A stretch of DNA of 64,000 nt from Fervidobacterium gondwanense DSM 13020. GTDB taxonomy: Bacteria > Thermotogota > Thermotogae > Thermotogales > Fervidobacteriaceae. The notes beneath the pieces were generated by a model, which ran no database searches, was not told the DNA's origin, and saw only the letters and a list, made by a program, of their open reading frames with translations. Shown here one piece after another: positions 8,238 through 17,217 of the stretch (its first letter is position 1; every line of letters begins with the position of its first letter). The stretch lies in the NCBI RefSeq assembly GCF_900143265.1, contig NZ_FRDJ01000001.1, forward strand, positions 372,001-436,000, written 5' to 3'. Both the position numbers and the translations under genes were made by a program.

Positions 8238-10109
8238 TTATTTGCAACATAACTTTTCCATTATCTTCTCTGCTATCTTTTCGCCGCTAAGTCCGTATAT
8301 TTCGAAAAGGAATTTCGAATCGCCAGAAACGGGGAATTCACTAAGTCCAAGTTTTATGAACTTACTTGGCATCATTCTCATTTCAAAGTATTCCTGAGCT
8401 ATCAAGCTCCCAAGCCCGTTAAGTACGTTGTGATCTTCAACCGTTACGACGAAATTGGAGTACTTTCTAAGCACTTCTTCGTCTAAATCATATGGACAGC
8501 TGACATTGATAACCGCAAAGTTTATACCTTTTGACTTAAGGATTTCGTGAGCTTTTAACACGTTTGGAATAACAGAGCCTGTTGCGTATATAACTCCGTC
8601 TGTTCCGTCTCTGAGTATGTCCATTTTCCCGTACTCAAAAACATAGTTTTCATCGAAGAACAGCGAACCATCTTCTTTTCTGATAGGTTCAAGTTTACTC
8701 CTTCCAACTGCAACAACGAAATTGCCGTATTCTTTTGCTATGTATCTCACTACTCTATCGGTCTGGTTCGGGTCAGCCGGGACTATCACTTTGAACCCGT
8801 ACCACGCAAGCGGTGCGCCTATGTAATTGAGCGCGTGGTGTGTCTTTCCATCTTCACCAACGTCTATACCACAGTGTGTCACAACAACTTTCAAGTTCGT
8901 ATTGTTTATAGCATTTAATCTGTGCTGGTTGAATGTCTCGTCAACACCAAATACGCCAAAATCCGCAAAGAACGTAACTATTCCATCTGCGGACATAGCT
9001 CCCGCAAGTGCTGCTGCGTTGTGCTCCTGCACGCCAATCTCAACAATTCTATCCGGTCTCTCTTTATCTAAGAAATCAAGCTTTACTGAACCCTTCAAAT
9101 CACAATCAACAGCAACTACGTTATCATTAGCAATGGCAAGATCAGCAATAGCCCTTCCAAGTGCGCTTCTGTTATCCGTTGATTTATCATACACCCTTGG
9201 AGCACCTAAATTGACATCAACTTTGTAATACAGCTTAACTTTTTCGTGTGGTTTAACCTCTAACGTTTTTCTCATCGCTATGTACTTTTCAACGTCGTTT
9301 TCAATTCCCAATTCATTGAGTGCTTTATCAAGCTCATCCTTTGACAAAGCCTTACCGTGGTAATCAGGTTTATCTTCCATAAAGCTTACGCCTTTACCGA
9401 TAATTGTATGTGCAATGATTGCTGTCGGGTAGCCATCGTTTCGAGCTATTCTCAATGCAGAAAGTATCTGCTCATAGTTATGACCGTTAATTTCTATTGT
9501 CTTCCAGCCTGCTGCTTCGAATTCTGCTTTAATGTCAACGTACATTATGTCCCTTGCATGACCGCTAATTTGGATATCGTTGTAATCGACGATGACAGTC
9601 AGATTGTCGAGATGGTACTTTTTCGCAGTTCTTCTTGCTTCTTGTACTTGTCCCTTTGCGCTCTCGCCGTCGCTCATAACCACGTACACATGGTAATCCT
9701 TTTTCTTGTACTTTGCAGCCAAGGCAAATCCAACACCTGCCGATAAACCTTGACCGAGGTTGCCCGTTGTCCATTCGACGCCTGGTATCCCACGTGTTAT
9801 ATGTCCTTCGAAGATTGAGGCAGGATGCCTGAAACCTGAGATAACTTCTTCTCTATTTACAAAACCATATGCAGCTAAAGTCGAGTACACTCCCGGGGAA
9901 ATATGACCATGGCTCACCACTATCCTATCTCTGTCTTCGTTCCATGGATCTTCAGGAAATACGTTTGCAAACGAATACAAGCTGAGCAAAATGTCTATTG
10001 ATGACATCGAGCCACCTGGATGTCCAGAGTTTGCCACGTATGTCATCTTCAAAATATCTCCGCGACACTGTGTGCCTAATGCTTTAAGTTCTTCCAGTGT
10101 TTTCTTCAC
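8238..10109 (-). CDS. tkt: Transketolase
   Basis: A thiamine-diphosphate enzyme that exchanges two-carbon units between sugar phosphates in the pentose phosphate pathway. At 623 residues it is a complete single-chain enzyme. The N-terminal ThDP domain has NSGHPGGSMSSID, VVSHGHISPGVYS and the ThDP motif around MSDGESAKGQ to VDYNDIQ. The middle pyrimidine-binding domain has EIGVQEHNAAALAGAMS, with the catalytic Glu. The C-terminal domain begins near DGVIYATGSVIPNVLKA. The start is GTG 10109 after AAGGAGGTTAGCCAA. It lies 31 bases downstream of the alcohol dehydrogenase gene with no terminator between, so the two are probably co-transcribed. Confidence 0.94.
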   Translation of the reverse strand: MKKTLEELKALGTQCRGDILKMTYVANSGHPGGSMSSIDILLSLYSFANVFPEDPWNEDRDRIVVSHGHISPGVYSTLAAYGFVNREEVISGFRHPASIFEGHITRGIPGVEWTTGNLGQGLSAGVGFALAAKYKKKDYHVYVVMSDGESAKGQVQEARRTAKKYHLDNLTVIVDYNDIQISGHARDIMYVDIKAEFEAAGWKTIEINGHNYEQILSALRIARNDGYPTAIIAHTIIGKGVSFMEDKPDYHGKALSKDELDKALNELGIENDVEKYIAMRKTLEVKPHEKVKLYYKVDVNLGAPRVYDKSTDNRSALGRAIADLAIANDNVVAVDCDLKGSVKLDFLDKERPDRIVEIGVQEHNAAALAGAMSADGIVTFFADFGVFGVDETFNQHRLNAINNTNLKVVVTHCGIDVGEDGKTHHALNYIGAPLAWYGFKVIVPADPNQTDRVVRYIAKEYGNFVVAVGRSKLEPIRKEDGSLFFDENYVFEYGKMDILRDGTDGVIYATGSVIPNVLKAHEILKSKGINFAVINVSCPYDLDEEVLRKYSNFVVTVEDHNVLNGLGSLIAQEYFEMRMMPSKFIKLGLSEFPVSGDSKFLFEIYGLSGEKIAEKIMEKLCCK

Positions 10110-10140
10110 TTGGCTAACCTCCTTTAAGTTCTAATATATA

Positions 10141-11298
10141 TTATTCATACGCAATCTCATATATTTTTCTTATATCTTCCTTTGTCAATTCCTTAACCGT
10201 GCCAAACGGTGCATGTTTGTTAGCAATTTCTGTTAATTTTTCAATGTCTTCTTTAGCAAATCCAACTTCTTTTAAAGTAGTGGGTGCACCGATCTTCTTG
10301 TACCAGCATTTGAGTTTATCGATAACTTCTTCTGGCTTAACCTCTCTATCCAAACCAAATATATTCTTATCAAATTTAACCAACTTATGGGAAATCTTGT
10401 CTTTTACATAAGTCATCCACGCTGGAAAGACTATGGCAAGTCCCGCTCCATGAGCTACGTCTGGATTAAGTGCGCTTATAGCGTGTTCAAGTTCGTGAGA
10501 AGACCAATCTCCACCAGTCGTTCCCATACCTGTAAGTCCGTTGAGCGCTAGTGTGGTAGCAAGACAGAAATTTGCCCGAGCTTCGTAATTTTCTGGTTCT
10601 TTCAAAATTATTTCCGTTGCCTCGATAAGTGTCTTAATTATACCTTCGTCTATTCTATCAAGCAAATCACTTCCAGCAACATCGAAGTAATATTCCATAA
10701 CGTGACTTATAGCATCGATTGCACCGTAAACAACTTGATTTGCTGGCAAGGAATACTGCGTTGTTGGGTCAACAATCGAAACAACAGGGTAAACATGCTT
10801 TGAGCCGAAGTAGAATTTCTCCTGGGTAACTTCGTTCGTCACCACGCCGTTGCCGTTCATCTCAGTACCCGTCGCAGACATCGTTAGCACAACATACAGT
10901 GGCAGAGCCTTCTTAACGTTGTACCTTCCGATAAATGCATCCCATATGTCACCGTCGTAGTAGTAACCTGCCGCTACCGCTTTTGCACTGTCAACGACGC
11001 TTCCGCCACCGACTGCCAATATCGCTTCAACTTGATTGTACTTGGCTATCCTTATCGCCTCATGTACTTTTGAAAGCACTGGGTTCGGTCTTACACCGGA
11101 GACTTCAACCTTTTCTATACCGTTTTCGACGAGTGATCTTACAACCTTTTCATAAACTCCGTTCTTTTTTATAGAACCTCCACCGTAGAGCATTAACACT
11201 CTCTTGATTCCGTCTTTTTTTAAAAACTCTCCGATTTTCTCAACCGTTCCATTTCCGAAAACCAGTTTCGTAGGGTTGTGGAAAACGAAATTTTCCAT
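10141..11298 (-). CDS. Iron-containing alcohol dehydrogenase (butanol-dehydrogenase-like)
   Basis: A group III (iron-type) NAD(P)H-dependent alcohol dehydrogenase, likely reducing aldehydes or ketones in fermentation. It starts ENFVFHNPTKLVFGNG, as in the YqdH/BdhA-type butanol dehydrogenases. The nucleotide-binding segments are VLMLYGGGSIKKNGVY and AILAVGGGSVVDSAKA. Metal ligands are expected in YGAIDAISHVMEYY (Asp and His) and SSHELEHAISALNPDVAHGAG (His residues). The start at ATG 11298 follows AAAGGAGGGAATTTGT; the longer frame from 11334 has no ribosome binding site. Length is 385 residues. A clear promoter lies upstream and tkt follows. The physiological substrate cannot be read from sequence. 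Confidence 0.9.
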   Translation of the reverse strand: MENFVFHNPTKLVFGNGTVEKIGEFLKKDGIKRVLMLYGGGSIKKNGVYEKVVRSLVENGIEKVEVSGVRPNPVLSKVHEAIRIAKYNQVEAILAVGGGSVVDSAKAVAAGYYYDGDIWDAFIGRYNVKKALPLYVVLTMSATGTEMNGNGVVTNEVTQEKFYFGSKHVYPVVSIVDPTTQYSLPANQVVYGAIDAISHVMEYYFDVAGSDLLDRIDEGIIKTLIEATEIILKEPENYEARANFCLATTLALNGLTGMGTTGGDWSSHELEHAISALNPDVAHGAGLAIVFPAWMTYVKDKISHKLVKFDKNIFGLDREVKPEEVIDKLKCWYKKIGAPTTLKEVGFAKEDIEKLTEIANKHAPFGTVKELTKEDIRKIYEIAYE

Positions 11299-11369
11299 AC
11301 AAATTCCCTCCTTTCGACAATTTTGAACATTCACAACAATGAAATTTTCATTCAGAACCTTGCACCTAA

Positions 11370-11397
11370 ATTATACCACTTTTATCTATTTGTTGAA
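11370..11397 (-). promoter_or_regulatory. Promoter of the adh-tkt pair
   Basis: On the minus strand TTCAAC (11397-11392), 16 bases, then TATAAT (11375-11370) preceded by TGG, giving an extended -10 TGGTATAAT. It lies about 70 bases upstream of the adh start. Confidence 0.6.
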
Positions 11398-11444
11398 GTT
11401 TTCAATGATTAGCCCAGATTAGCTTAGGTAGGTCGCTTAGGGTG

Positions 11445-11450
11445 TATAAT
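11445..11450 (+). promoter_or_regulatory. -10 element for the PhoPQ-related hydrolase gene
   Basis: A consensus TATAAT preceded by GGTG lies 21 bases upstream of the ATG at 11472. No good -35 is visible. The leader would be very short and would begin at about the AGGAGGTG ribosome binding site (11457-11464). Confidence 0.4.
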
Positions 11451-11471
11451 TAATTTAGGAGGTGAGCAGAC

Positions 11472-12761
11472 ATGACTATACGTATAAAATCTTTTCAACA
11501 CATCATACTTGTGCTCTCAGTACTCATATCTCTCCACTCGGTCAGTTTAGGTAGTTTGCTTGAAAAATATCTCGATAATTCAGGAACGCCGTCGTATGAA
11601 ATACTTTCACTATCAAACTCACCTGTTGGTGGAAAATGGATACTGCTAAACATCCAAAGCCAAACATGGCGTGGTATAACATGGAACCACAAAGTTGCAG
11701 TGTATATACCGAGACGTTTACCACACAAGGAACATGGGATAATATTCGTCACAGGCTCAGCTCCTCGTGACCCGCTCTCAAGAGCAAACGAGTACACACT
11801 GGTTGCTGAAAGTATAGGCGCACCTTTTGCGATACTGTGGGATATACCTAACCAACCTCTCTTTGGTTTGAGAGAAGATGCACTAATTGCGTATACCCTT
11901 GCAAAATACTTGGAAACACGGGAAGAAGACTGGCCACTGCTCTTTCCGATGGTTAAGAGCGTCGTGGCTACAATGGATTGTCTGCAGCAAATATTCAAAG
12001 ACCAAGGTTTGAACGTCGAAAAATTCCTTATAACAGGCGCATCTAAGAGAGGATGGACAACATACTTGACCGGTGCGATAGACAAAAGGGTATTTGCTAT
12101 AGCCCCTATTGTATACGACAATCTCAATCTCCAAGAGCAGATGAAAAGACAGCTGGAATACTACGGAACGTTCAGCGATCAGATCAAAGACTACACAAAA
12201 CTTGGCTTGACCGAGTTAATGGTTAAGAATGACGAGAAGATTTTTGAAGTAGTTAAATCGATAGACCCGTATTATTATGATATAAAAGTGCCAAAGCTGA
12301 TAATTCTTGGTTCTAACGACCCATATTGGGTCGTCGATTCCTCTGAGGTTTACTTCGAAAATCTGGCGGCACCCAAGTACGTATTGGTACTGCCAAATGA
12401 AGGTCACAATATTTCAAATACGGTCGAAATATTCAATACAATAAGAGCATTCTTCGCAATATCAGTTTCGGGAAAGTATCCAGTTCTGCATTGGAAAAAT
12501 GAAGAAAGTTCGATCGTTTTGGAGACCGAAGAAGAGATAGAATATGCGAAAGGATGGTACGCAACGTCGAATAACTTGGATTTCAGAAAATCTTACTGGC
12601 AAAGTGTTGATCTTGAAATTCAAAATGATGGAGAAAAGTCTGTTGTGAAGTTCAACGCTCCGGATGCCGAAGGAAACGTTGCAATGTTCATCGAAGTCAG
12701 ACTTATTAAGGAAGGTTATACTTTAAGCCTAACAACTACACCAAGAGTTCTCAGAAAATAA
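11472..12761 (+). CDS. Secreted alpha/beta hydrolase of the PhoPQ-activated pathogenicity-related (PqaA) family
   Basis: The product has an N-terminal signal peptide (hydrophobic stretch HIILVLSVLISLHSVSLG), then segments typical of the PhoPQ_related family: NHKVAVYIPRR, RANEYTLVAESIGAPFAIL and LITGASKRGWTTYLTGAID. The GASKRG motif should hold the nucleophile Ser. GSNDPYWVVDSS and PNEGHNIS supply the likely Asp and His of the triad. The family was named from Salmonella PqaA; the substrate is unknown, though some relatives are discussed as glycan or peptide hydrolases. A predicted C-terminal beta domain follows residue 330. AGGAGGTGAGCAGAC precedes the ATG. The gene is alone on the plus strand, divergent from adh and convergent with an exported amylase. 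Confidence 0.85.
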   Translation: MTIRIKSFQHIILVLSVLISLHSVSLGSLLEKYLDNSGTPSYEILSLSNSPVGGKWILLNIQSQTWRGITWNHKVAVYIPRRLPHKEHGIIFVTGSAPRDPLSRANEYTLVAESIGAPFAILWDIPNQPLFGLREDALIAYTLAKYLETREEDWPLLFPMVKSVVATMDCLQQIFKDQGLNVEKFLITGASKRGWTTYLTGAIDKRVFAIAPIVYDNLNLQEQMKRQLEYYGTFSDQIKDYTKLGLTELMVKNDEKIFEVVKSIDPYYYDIKVPKLIILGSNDPYWVVDSSEVYFENLAAPKYVLVLPNEGHNISNTVEIFNTIRAFFAISVSGKYPVLHWKNEESSIVLETEEEIEYAKGWYATSNNLDFRKSYWQSVDLEIQNDGEKSVVKFNAPDAEGNVAMFIEVRLIKEGYTLSLTTTPRVLRK

Positions 12762-12772
12762 TAAAGATAATT

Positions 12773-12804
12773 AAAAACCCACCTCTTTAACCGAGGTGGG
12801 TTTT
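12773..12804. terminator. Bidirectional intrinsic terminator
   Basis: The stem AAAACCCACCTC pairs with GAGGTGGGTTTT around a 7-base loop, between the convergent hydrolase (+) and amylase (-) genes. It is flanked by A/T-rich sequence on both sides. Confidence 0.88.
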
Positions 12805-12820
12805 GTTAATTAACCAACTA

Positions 12821-15343
12821 TTATTCTAATTCGAGCCATACATCGTCCATTATAAGCGGATCCGTCGGATTGCCCCCACCCATTATGTATGCCTTAGGTT
12901 CTTGTTGCAATGGTCTGAATTTACTCTCTATTCCATCGTAATCCCAACTCGTTACGTATACAGTCCAGCCACTGAAAGATGAAGGATTTCCAACCCAGTC
13001 GCCTTTGACGATTATCTTCACCCAACCATCTTCAACAAAAACTTCAGGTGAACCAAGCTGTGTACCGAACTTGTCTTTCGTAGAACCTTGAGCTGTGTAT
13101 ATCGCACTCGACCAACCAGTTGCGAATACCTCCCAATCCCAATCCCAGTTGTCGAATGCATAGTTCTGCAGTGGAAGAACTCCTGTGCCTTTTCTGCTTG
13201 GATCATCTATGAATATCTGGTATGTAACATGGTCAAATCCGTTCGGTGGTCCCCAGCTCTTTGTTAAATCGCGTGGCTTCACGGATATTACTAAGGTACT
13301 TCCTATGCTTTCTACCTTTGCTTCAAGTATATCCATTTGACGCTTGAACGTAGCGTCTGTTGGATAGATGTATGTACCGCTTGGTCCTATATCATCATCC
13401 GCCGGGTCTTTTGCCTCTGCAAGCAACTTCTTTTCAAGCTCGACAATGAACTTAATCTCCTCAGTGTATACCGTGTCCCTTACGTTCTTTCCGACCGCCC
13501 TGACAAGGAGTACGTGTTCGCCGGGATCTAACTTGAATGGGTCAATAACAAACGAGAATTTTCCATTCTTCGGTTCTATTTTCTGCTCACTTTCAGCTTT
13601 TCTGTCAAAGTAGACATAGACTGTTCTCGCGTCTGTTTCTCCAAGAATTTCTTTCAGAGCCGTTACTTTTTCGTTTGGTTTAATGCTCACACTTACTTTC
13701 GTAGTTGGTTTATAAACTTCAGACTTGTCCTTCGAAATTGCGAAAACCGTAAATGTACGTGCAGGTATCCTTACTGTTATGTAACCGTTCTCCTTGACAA
13801 CTATAGGCGAGCTTATTCCACCGGTTGCGTTGTATATGGGTTCGAGTGTAGTTCCTGGCTCGTATGAAGTCTTGAAGTTCGATATCCTCGCATCGTTTGC
13901 GGTGTTCATGATTATAAAGAGTTCTTCTTCGGAGGATTTCAGCGTGTATACAAGCAGTCCCGCACCTCTTACCTCAGAGAGCAGTATGTTGACCTCGCCA
14001 TAGCGTGTTGCCGGATGGGCTTTTCTAAATTCTATAGCTTCTCTTATAAATCTGTACATATCGCTGTTGGTATTGAAATGGTCTTCCCCAAAAGAGCCCC
14101 AACCGCCTTTGAACATGCTTGCCCTTGTTTCTTCGAAATATTGTTCTGTTCCGTAATATATAACTGGCATACCCGGTAGAGTGAGTAAGAAGCCAAGTGC
14201 CTGCATTGTGATATTCGGTGTAACTCCTTTACCAAATCTCTCCATGTCGTGGTTATCGATGAACGTAACAAGTAAACCTTTCTTAAGTATTTCATTTCTC
14301 ACTTTCATACGGTACGCCAAAAATTCTGTTGGCTGACCGCCTTTTATAACCCTCCTTATCTCTTCCATGAGCGTGAAATCGAGCATGGAATTGAAGCCGT
14401 GATCAAAATACGATGCTATCTCCATATCCGATGTATATTCCAGAGGCTTCCCGGAAAGCCACGTCTCGCCAAATGCTATGAAATCTTTTCTAAGCGAGAA
14501 AATTCCTTTTTCACCTTTGAAGAACTTGTCGAAGAACTCCTTTGGAACGTACATCGCTGTATCTACCCTGAACCCGTCGACACCAACTTCTTTGATCCAG
14601 TAAGAGTAAGCGTCTATCAAAGCCTCAACAACTTCCGGATTTTCAGTATTCAGATCATCCAGTCCGCTCATCTGATAATTGAGCTTTTGGTTCGGATCAG
14701 AGTAATTTGTGATATCCGGTGTCCAGTGGTATATAGCCTTTTCTTTTTGCGCCGGGTCATTGTAGTTGTTCAAGTTAAACGGATACTGAGTAGGAGCTGA
14801 TGTTGGTATGCTACCAGTATTGAGCTCAAACTTTCCATTTCTGAATCTAAAGTAATTTCCAACATGGTTGACCACAATGTCTTGTATCAACTTCATACCG
14901 TTGTTATGCAGCGCATCAGCAAGTGCTTTGTAATCTGCAAGTGTTCCAAAATGTTCGTCCACCTTTTTAAAATCCCTCGCCCAGTAGCCGTGGTAACCAC
15001 CGTAATTGACCCACGGATCCCACCACTGGTTGGCAACAGGTGGAGTTATCCATATACCGTCTATGCCCATACCTCTTATGTATGTTATTTTATCGGTTAT
15101 ACCTTTCAAATCTCCACCGCTGTATTTTGCCCCATCCCTTGGATCGTACTCAACATTGGCTTGGTTGTTGTTTGACGGATCACCATCATTGAACCTATCG
15201 ATCATGATCATATAGAGCACTTTGTCCGCCCAACCGCCTTTATACTGAGTAAGTACGTCAGAAAGTGCAACCACAGAGCTCAGAAGCAACAGCAAAGTGC
15301 TCAGAAGGACAAGTAACTTTCTGTAACCAAACCCTTTAGCCAC
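12821..15343 (-). CDS. Exported GH13 alpha-amylase-type glycosidase with C-terminal glucodextranase-like domain
   Basis: An 840-residue exported enzyme acting on alpha-glucans. A signal peptide (KLLVLLSTLLLLLSSVVALS) is followed by a GH13 barrel. YMIMIDRFNDGD is region VI-like and DIVVNHVGN is region I. DGFRVDTAMY has the nucleophile Asp near residue 261, FGETW the acid Glu near 293, and FIDNHDMERF the third Asp near 366. A beta-sandwich follows at about 440-540. The last 200 residues (from DPADDDIGPSGTYIYP) resemble the Glucodextran_C / DOMON-like domain found in amylopullulanases, probably involved in glucan or surface binding. The GTG at 15343 is six bases after GGAGGTG; the longer TTG frame overlaps that site. 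Exact specificity (amylase, pullulanase or maltogenic) is not clear. Confidence 0.88.
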   Translation of the reverse strand: MAKGFGYRKLLVLLSTLLLLLSSVVALSDVLTQYKGGWADKVLYMIMIDRFNDGDPSNNNQANVEYDPRDGAKYSGGDLKGITDKITYIRGMGIDGIWITPPVANQWWDPWVNYGGYHGYWARDFKKVDEHFGTLADYKALADALHNNGMKLIQDIVVNHVGNYFRFRNGKFELNTGSIPTSAPTQYPFNLNNYNDPAQKEKAIYHWTPDITNYSDPNQKLNYQMSGLDDLNTENPEVVEALIDAYSYWIKEVGVDGFRVDTAMYVPKEFFDKFFKGEKGIFSLRKDFIAFGETWLSGKPLEYTSDMEIASYFDHGFNSMLDFTLMEEIRRVIKGGQPTEFLAYRMKVRNEILKKGLLVTFIDNHDMERFGKGVTPNITMQALGFLLTLPGMPVIYYGTEQYFEETRASMFKGGWGSFGEDHFNTNSDMYRFIREAIEFRKAHPATRYGEVNILLSEVRGAGLLVYTLKSSEEELFIIMNTANDARISNFKTSYEPGTTLEPIYNATGGISSPIVVKENGYITVRIPARTFTVFAISKDKSEVYKPTTKVSVSIKPNEKVTALKEILGETDARTVYVYFDRKAESEQKIEPKNGKFSFVIDPFKLDPGEHVLLVRAVGKNVRDTVYTEEIKFIVELEKKLLAEAKDPADDDIGPSGTYIYPTDATFKRQMDILEAKVESIGSTLVISVKPRDLTKSWGPPNGFDHVTYQIFIDDPSRKGTGVLPLQNYAFDNWDWDWEVFATGWSSAIYTAQGSTKDKFGTQLGSPEVFVEDGWVKIIVKGDWVGNPSSFSGWTVYVTSWDYDGIESKFRPLQQEPKAYIMGGGNPTDPLIMDDVWLELE

Positions 15344-15408
15344 CTTTACCACCTCCAAACAATAAGATACTTAATTCTACCATTAAAATATGCATGTTAA
15401 GAAAATTG

Positions 15409-15417
15409 TGGTATAAT
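15409..15417 (+). promoter_or_regulatory. Extended -10 promoter of the 15.4-28.5 kb plus-strand gene run
   Basis: TGGTATAAT is a perfect extended -10 element ending 24 bases before the ATG at 15442, with AAGGAGGCG as ribosome binding site. The -35 region is weak. Confidence 0.6.
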
Positions 15418-15441
15418 TTCCAAAGAAGGAGGCGAAGATAT

Positions 15442-16074
15442 ATGATAGATGTATTGGTGGTTGATGATGAAAAGCATGTCAGAAACCTTTTAGTTCGAAT
15501 GATTTCCACTATGTACGAATGCCAACCAATGGAAGCTGAGAGCGTTGAAGAGGCTTTAAAAATATGCGATAAACATAAATTCGATGTAATTACAACAGAT
15601 ATTAAGTTCAACGGAGAAGATGAACTCGACGGAAAAGAGTTCATCAAGAGGTTAAGGTTACGCGGAATCTTTACACCTGTGCTGATAATATCCGCATTTG
15701 CAACGCCGGAAGATATAGCAGAAGTGTGCAAGTACACGCCAGTTGACTATCTTGCTAAGCCATTCACTCAAGACGAACTCAGAAAGAAGTTGAAATCTCT
15801 GCTTGAGTACCAGAAGGAGAGTTTCGAGAAGTACTTGAGAGAAGCAGAAGGGTTGATACATTCGAATTTTCCTGGTGATCTCGATAAGGGCGAGCAGTTG
15901 GTCAGGGTCATGTTCTCTCTCATGCCTTCCTCTCCGATTCCTCACTATCTAATGGCAGAGATAATAGAAAAACGCGGCAACCACGAACTTGCTGAAAGGC
16001 ACAGAAATGCGGCAAGAGCCTTAGATGTTAATCAAAGAGGTTACAGAAAGGGTGAAGAAATTGACACGGACTAA
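15442..16074 (+). CDS. Response regulator with receiver domain and helical (TPR-like) tail, no DNA-binding domain
   Basis: A 210-residue protein. Residues 1-120 form a receiver domain: the acidic pair in VLVVDDEK, phosphoacceptor Asp in VITTDIKFN, conserved Ser in LIISAFATP, and Lys in DYLAKPF. The remainder is helical (EKYLREAEGLIHSNF, then GDLDKGEQLVRVMFSLMPSSPIPHYLMAEI as a landmark) and looks like TPR-type helices rather than a winged helix or HD-GYP. It therefore probably works by protein contact. The ATG at 15442 follows AAGGAGGCGAAGATAT; the upstream extension to 15394 is untranslated. It overlaps the next gene by 14 bases and heads a K+ uptake cluster, so it may link a two-component signal to ion transport. 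No kinase is adjacent. Confidence 0.82.
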   Translation: MIDVLVVDDEKHVRNLLVRMISTMYECQPMEAESVEEALKICDKHKFDVITTDIKFNGEDELDGKEFIKRLRLRGIFTPVLIISAFATPEDIAEVCKYTPVDYLAKPFTQDELRKKLKSLLEYQKESFEKYLREAEGLIHSNFPGDLDKGEQLVRVMFSLMPSSPIPHYLMAEIIEKRGNHELAERHRNAARALDVNQRGYRKGEEIDTD

Positions 16075-16528
16075 TCTCAAATTCTATGTTATAGTCGTTG
16101 GGTGCGGCAAAATTGGACTTGAGCTCGCGACAAGGCTTTCAAAAATAGGTTTCAACGTTACCATAATAGACAAAAATCCAGATGCACTTTCTTTATTGCC
16201 TGAAGACTATGGCGGATTCGTTATAATCGGTGATGCAACTGAACGTGAAACGTTGAGTAGGGCAAAAGCTGAAAGGGCAGATATAATAATAAGTACAACG
16301 GAGGATGACACAACAAACTACTTCATATCAACCGTTGGAGCAAAGATATTTGGAATACCAAAAGTTTTGTCGCTCGTTAACAATAAAGAAAATGTTGAAT
16401 TGTTTGAAAAAAGTGGCATAGAGGTTATTTCACCAATTCACCTTGCAGTTTACACGTCAGAGAGGCGAATACTCGAAGGTTTTGAAGTCCAAGAAGTTTT
16501 TGAGGACATGGATGGTGAGGCGAAGTGA
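16061..16528 (+). CDS. TrkA-N (RCK_N) domain protein, K+ uptake regulatory subunit, lacks RCK_C
   Basis: A 155-residue protein that is essentially one Rossmann RCK_N domain. It has a complete nucleotide-binding motif VVGCGKIGLELATRL, an acidic residue closing strand 2 (VTIIDKNPDAL), GDATERETL and DIIISTTEDD. There is no TrkA-C domain after it. RCK proteins form rings under TrkH/KtrB channels and gate K+ flux in response to NAD(H), ATP/ADP or c-di-AMP. The start is TTG 16061, six bases after AGGGTG and overlapping the receiver gene's stop. A frame from ATG 16025 has no ribosome binding site. It overlaps the next trkA gene by four bases (GTGA). Confidence 0.85.
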   Translation: MTRTNLKFYVIVVGCGKIGLELATRLSKIGFNVTIIDKNPDALSLLPEDYGGFVIIGDATERETLSRAKAERADIIISTTEDDTTNYFISTVGAKIFGIPKVLSLVNNKENVELFEKSGIEVISPIHLAVYTSERRILEGFEVQEVFEDMDGEAK

Positions 16529-17184
16529 AAGTAATAATAATTGGTGGAGAACGAGTACCTTACTTCCTTGCCAAGCGACTCATAGGGAGCGGTTATGACG
16601 TTTATTTTGTAAACAAAAGCAAAGAACTATGCGATGAATATTCAAGAACATTGAACGCAACAATTATAAACGGCGACGGAACTTCAAAATATGTTTTGGA
16701 TCAGTTACAAATAGAACCTAACGACATCATAGTGCTCCTAACAGAACGGGACAGAAAAAACTTCTTCATAGCGAGACTTGTCCAAGAATACTACAAGGTC
16801 AAGAACGTAGTAACGTTGCTTAATAACACAGAAAATGAGGATATTTTCCAAAGATACGGGATAAGGACTCTCAAGGTTACAGACTTGATAATGAACAACA
16901 TAGAACCTCTCCTCTTCGGAAATAAGGTGATGAAGGATTTAGAAGAAGAGCTCACGAATAAAGGCGCGGAAGTGCTAATGATTCCTATTGAATACGATTC
17001 AAAAATAGCTCATAAAGAGTTGAAAGAACTGAACGTACCTCAAGATATGCTTGTGGTTGGGGTTATAAGGAAAAACAGATTCATAATTTCTCGCGGCGAT
17101 ACTGTTATAGAACCAGGGGATGAATTAATTATTGTCTGTGCTTCAGAAAGGCGTTCGGAAGCTGAAGCGTTCTTCAGAATGTAA
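16525..17184 (+). CDS. trkA: TrkA family protein with RCK_N and RCK_C domains, degenerate nucleotide motif
   Basis: A 219-residue K+ uptake regulatory protein. Residues 1-130 form an RCK_N fold, but the glycine motif reads IIGGERVPYFLAKRL rather than GxGxxG, and strand 2 ends in Asn (VYFVNKSK). Nucleotide binding is therefore doubtful. Residues 140-219 form a TrkA-C domain, with AHKELKELNVPQDMLVVGVIRKNRFIISRGD and IEPGDELIIVCA. The start is GTG 16525 within the stop of the preceding gene (AAGTGA). Together the two neighbouring subunits carry one good nucleotide site and one C-domain. They probably form a mixed gating ring for TrkH, whose gene begins 33 bases downstream. Confidence 0.88.
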   Translation: MKVIIIGGERVPYFLAKRLIGSGYDVYFVNKSKELCDEYSRTLNATIINGDGTSKYVLDQLQIEPNDIIVLLTERDRKNFFIARLVQEYYKVKNVVTLLNNTENEDIFQRYGIRTLKVTDLIMNNIEPLLFGNKVMKDLEEELTNKGAEVLMIPIEYDSKIAHKELKELNVPQDMLVVGVIRKNRFIISRGDTVIEPGDELIIVCASERRSEAEAFFRM

Positions 17185-17217
17185 ATACGCAATAACCAAG
17201 GCGGTGAAATGACATAG

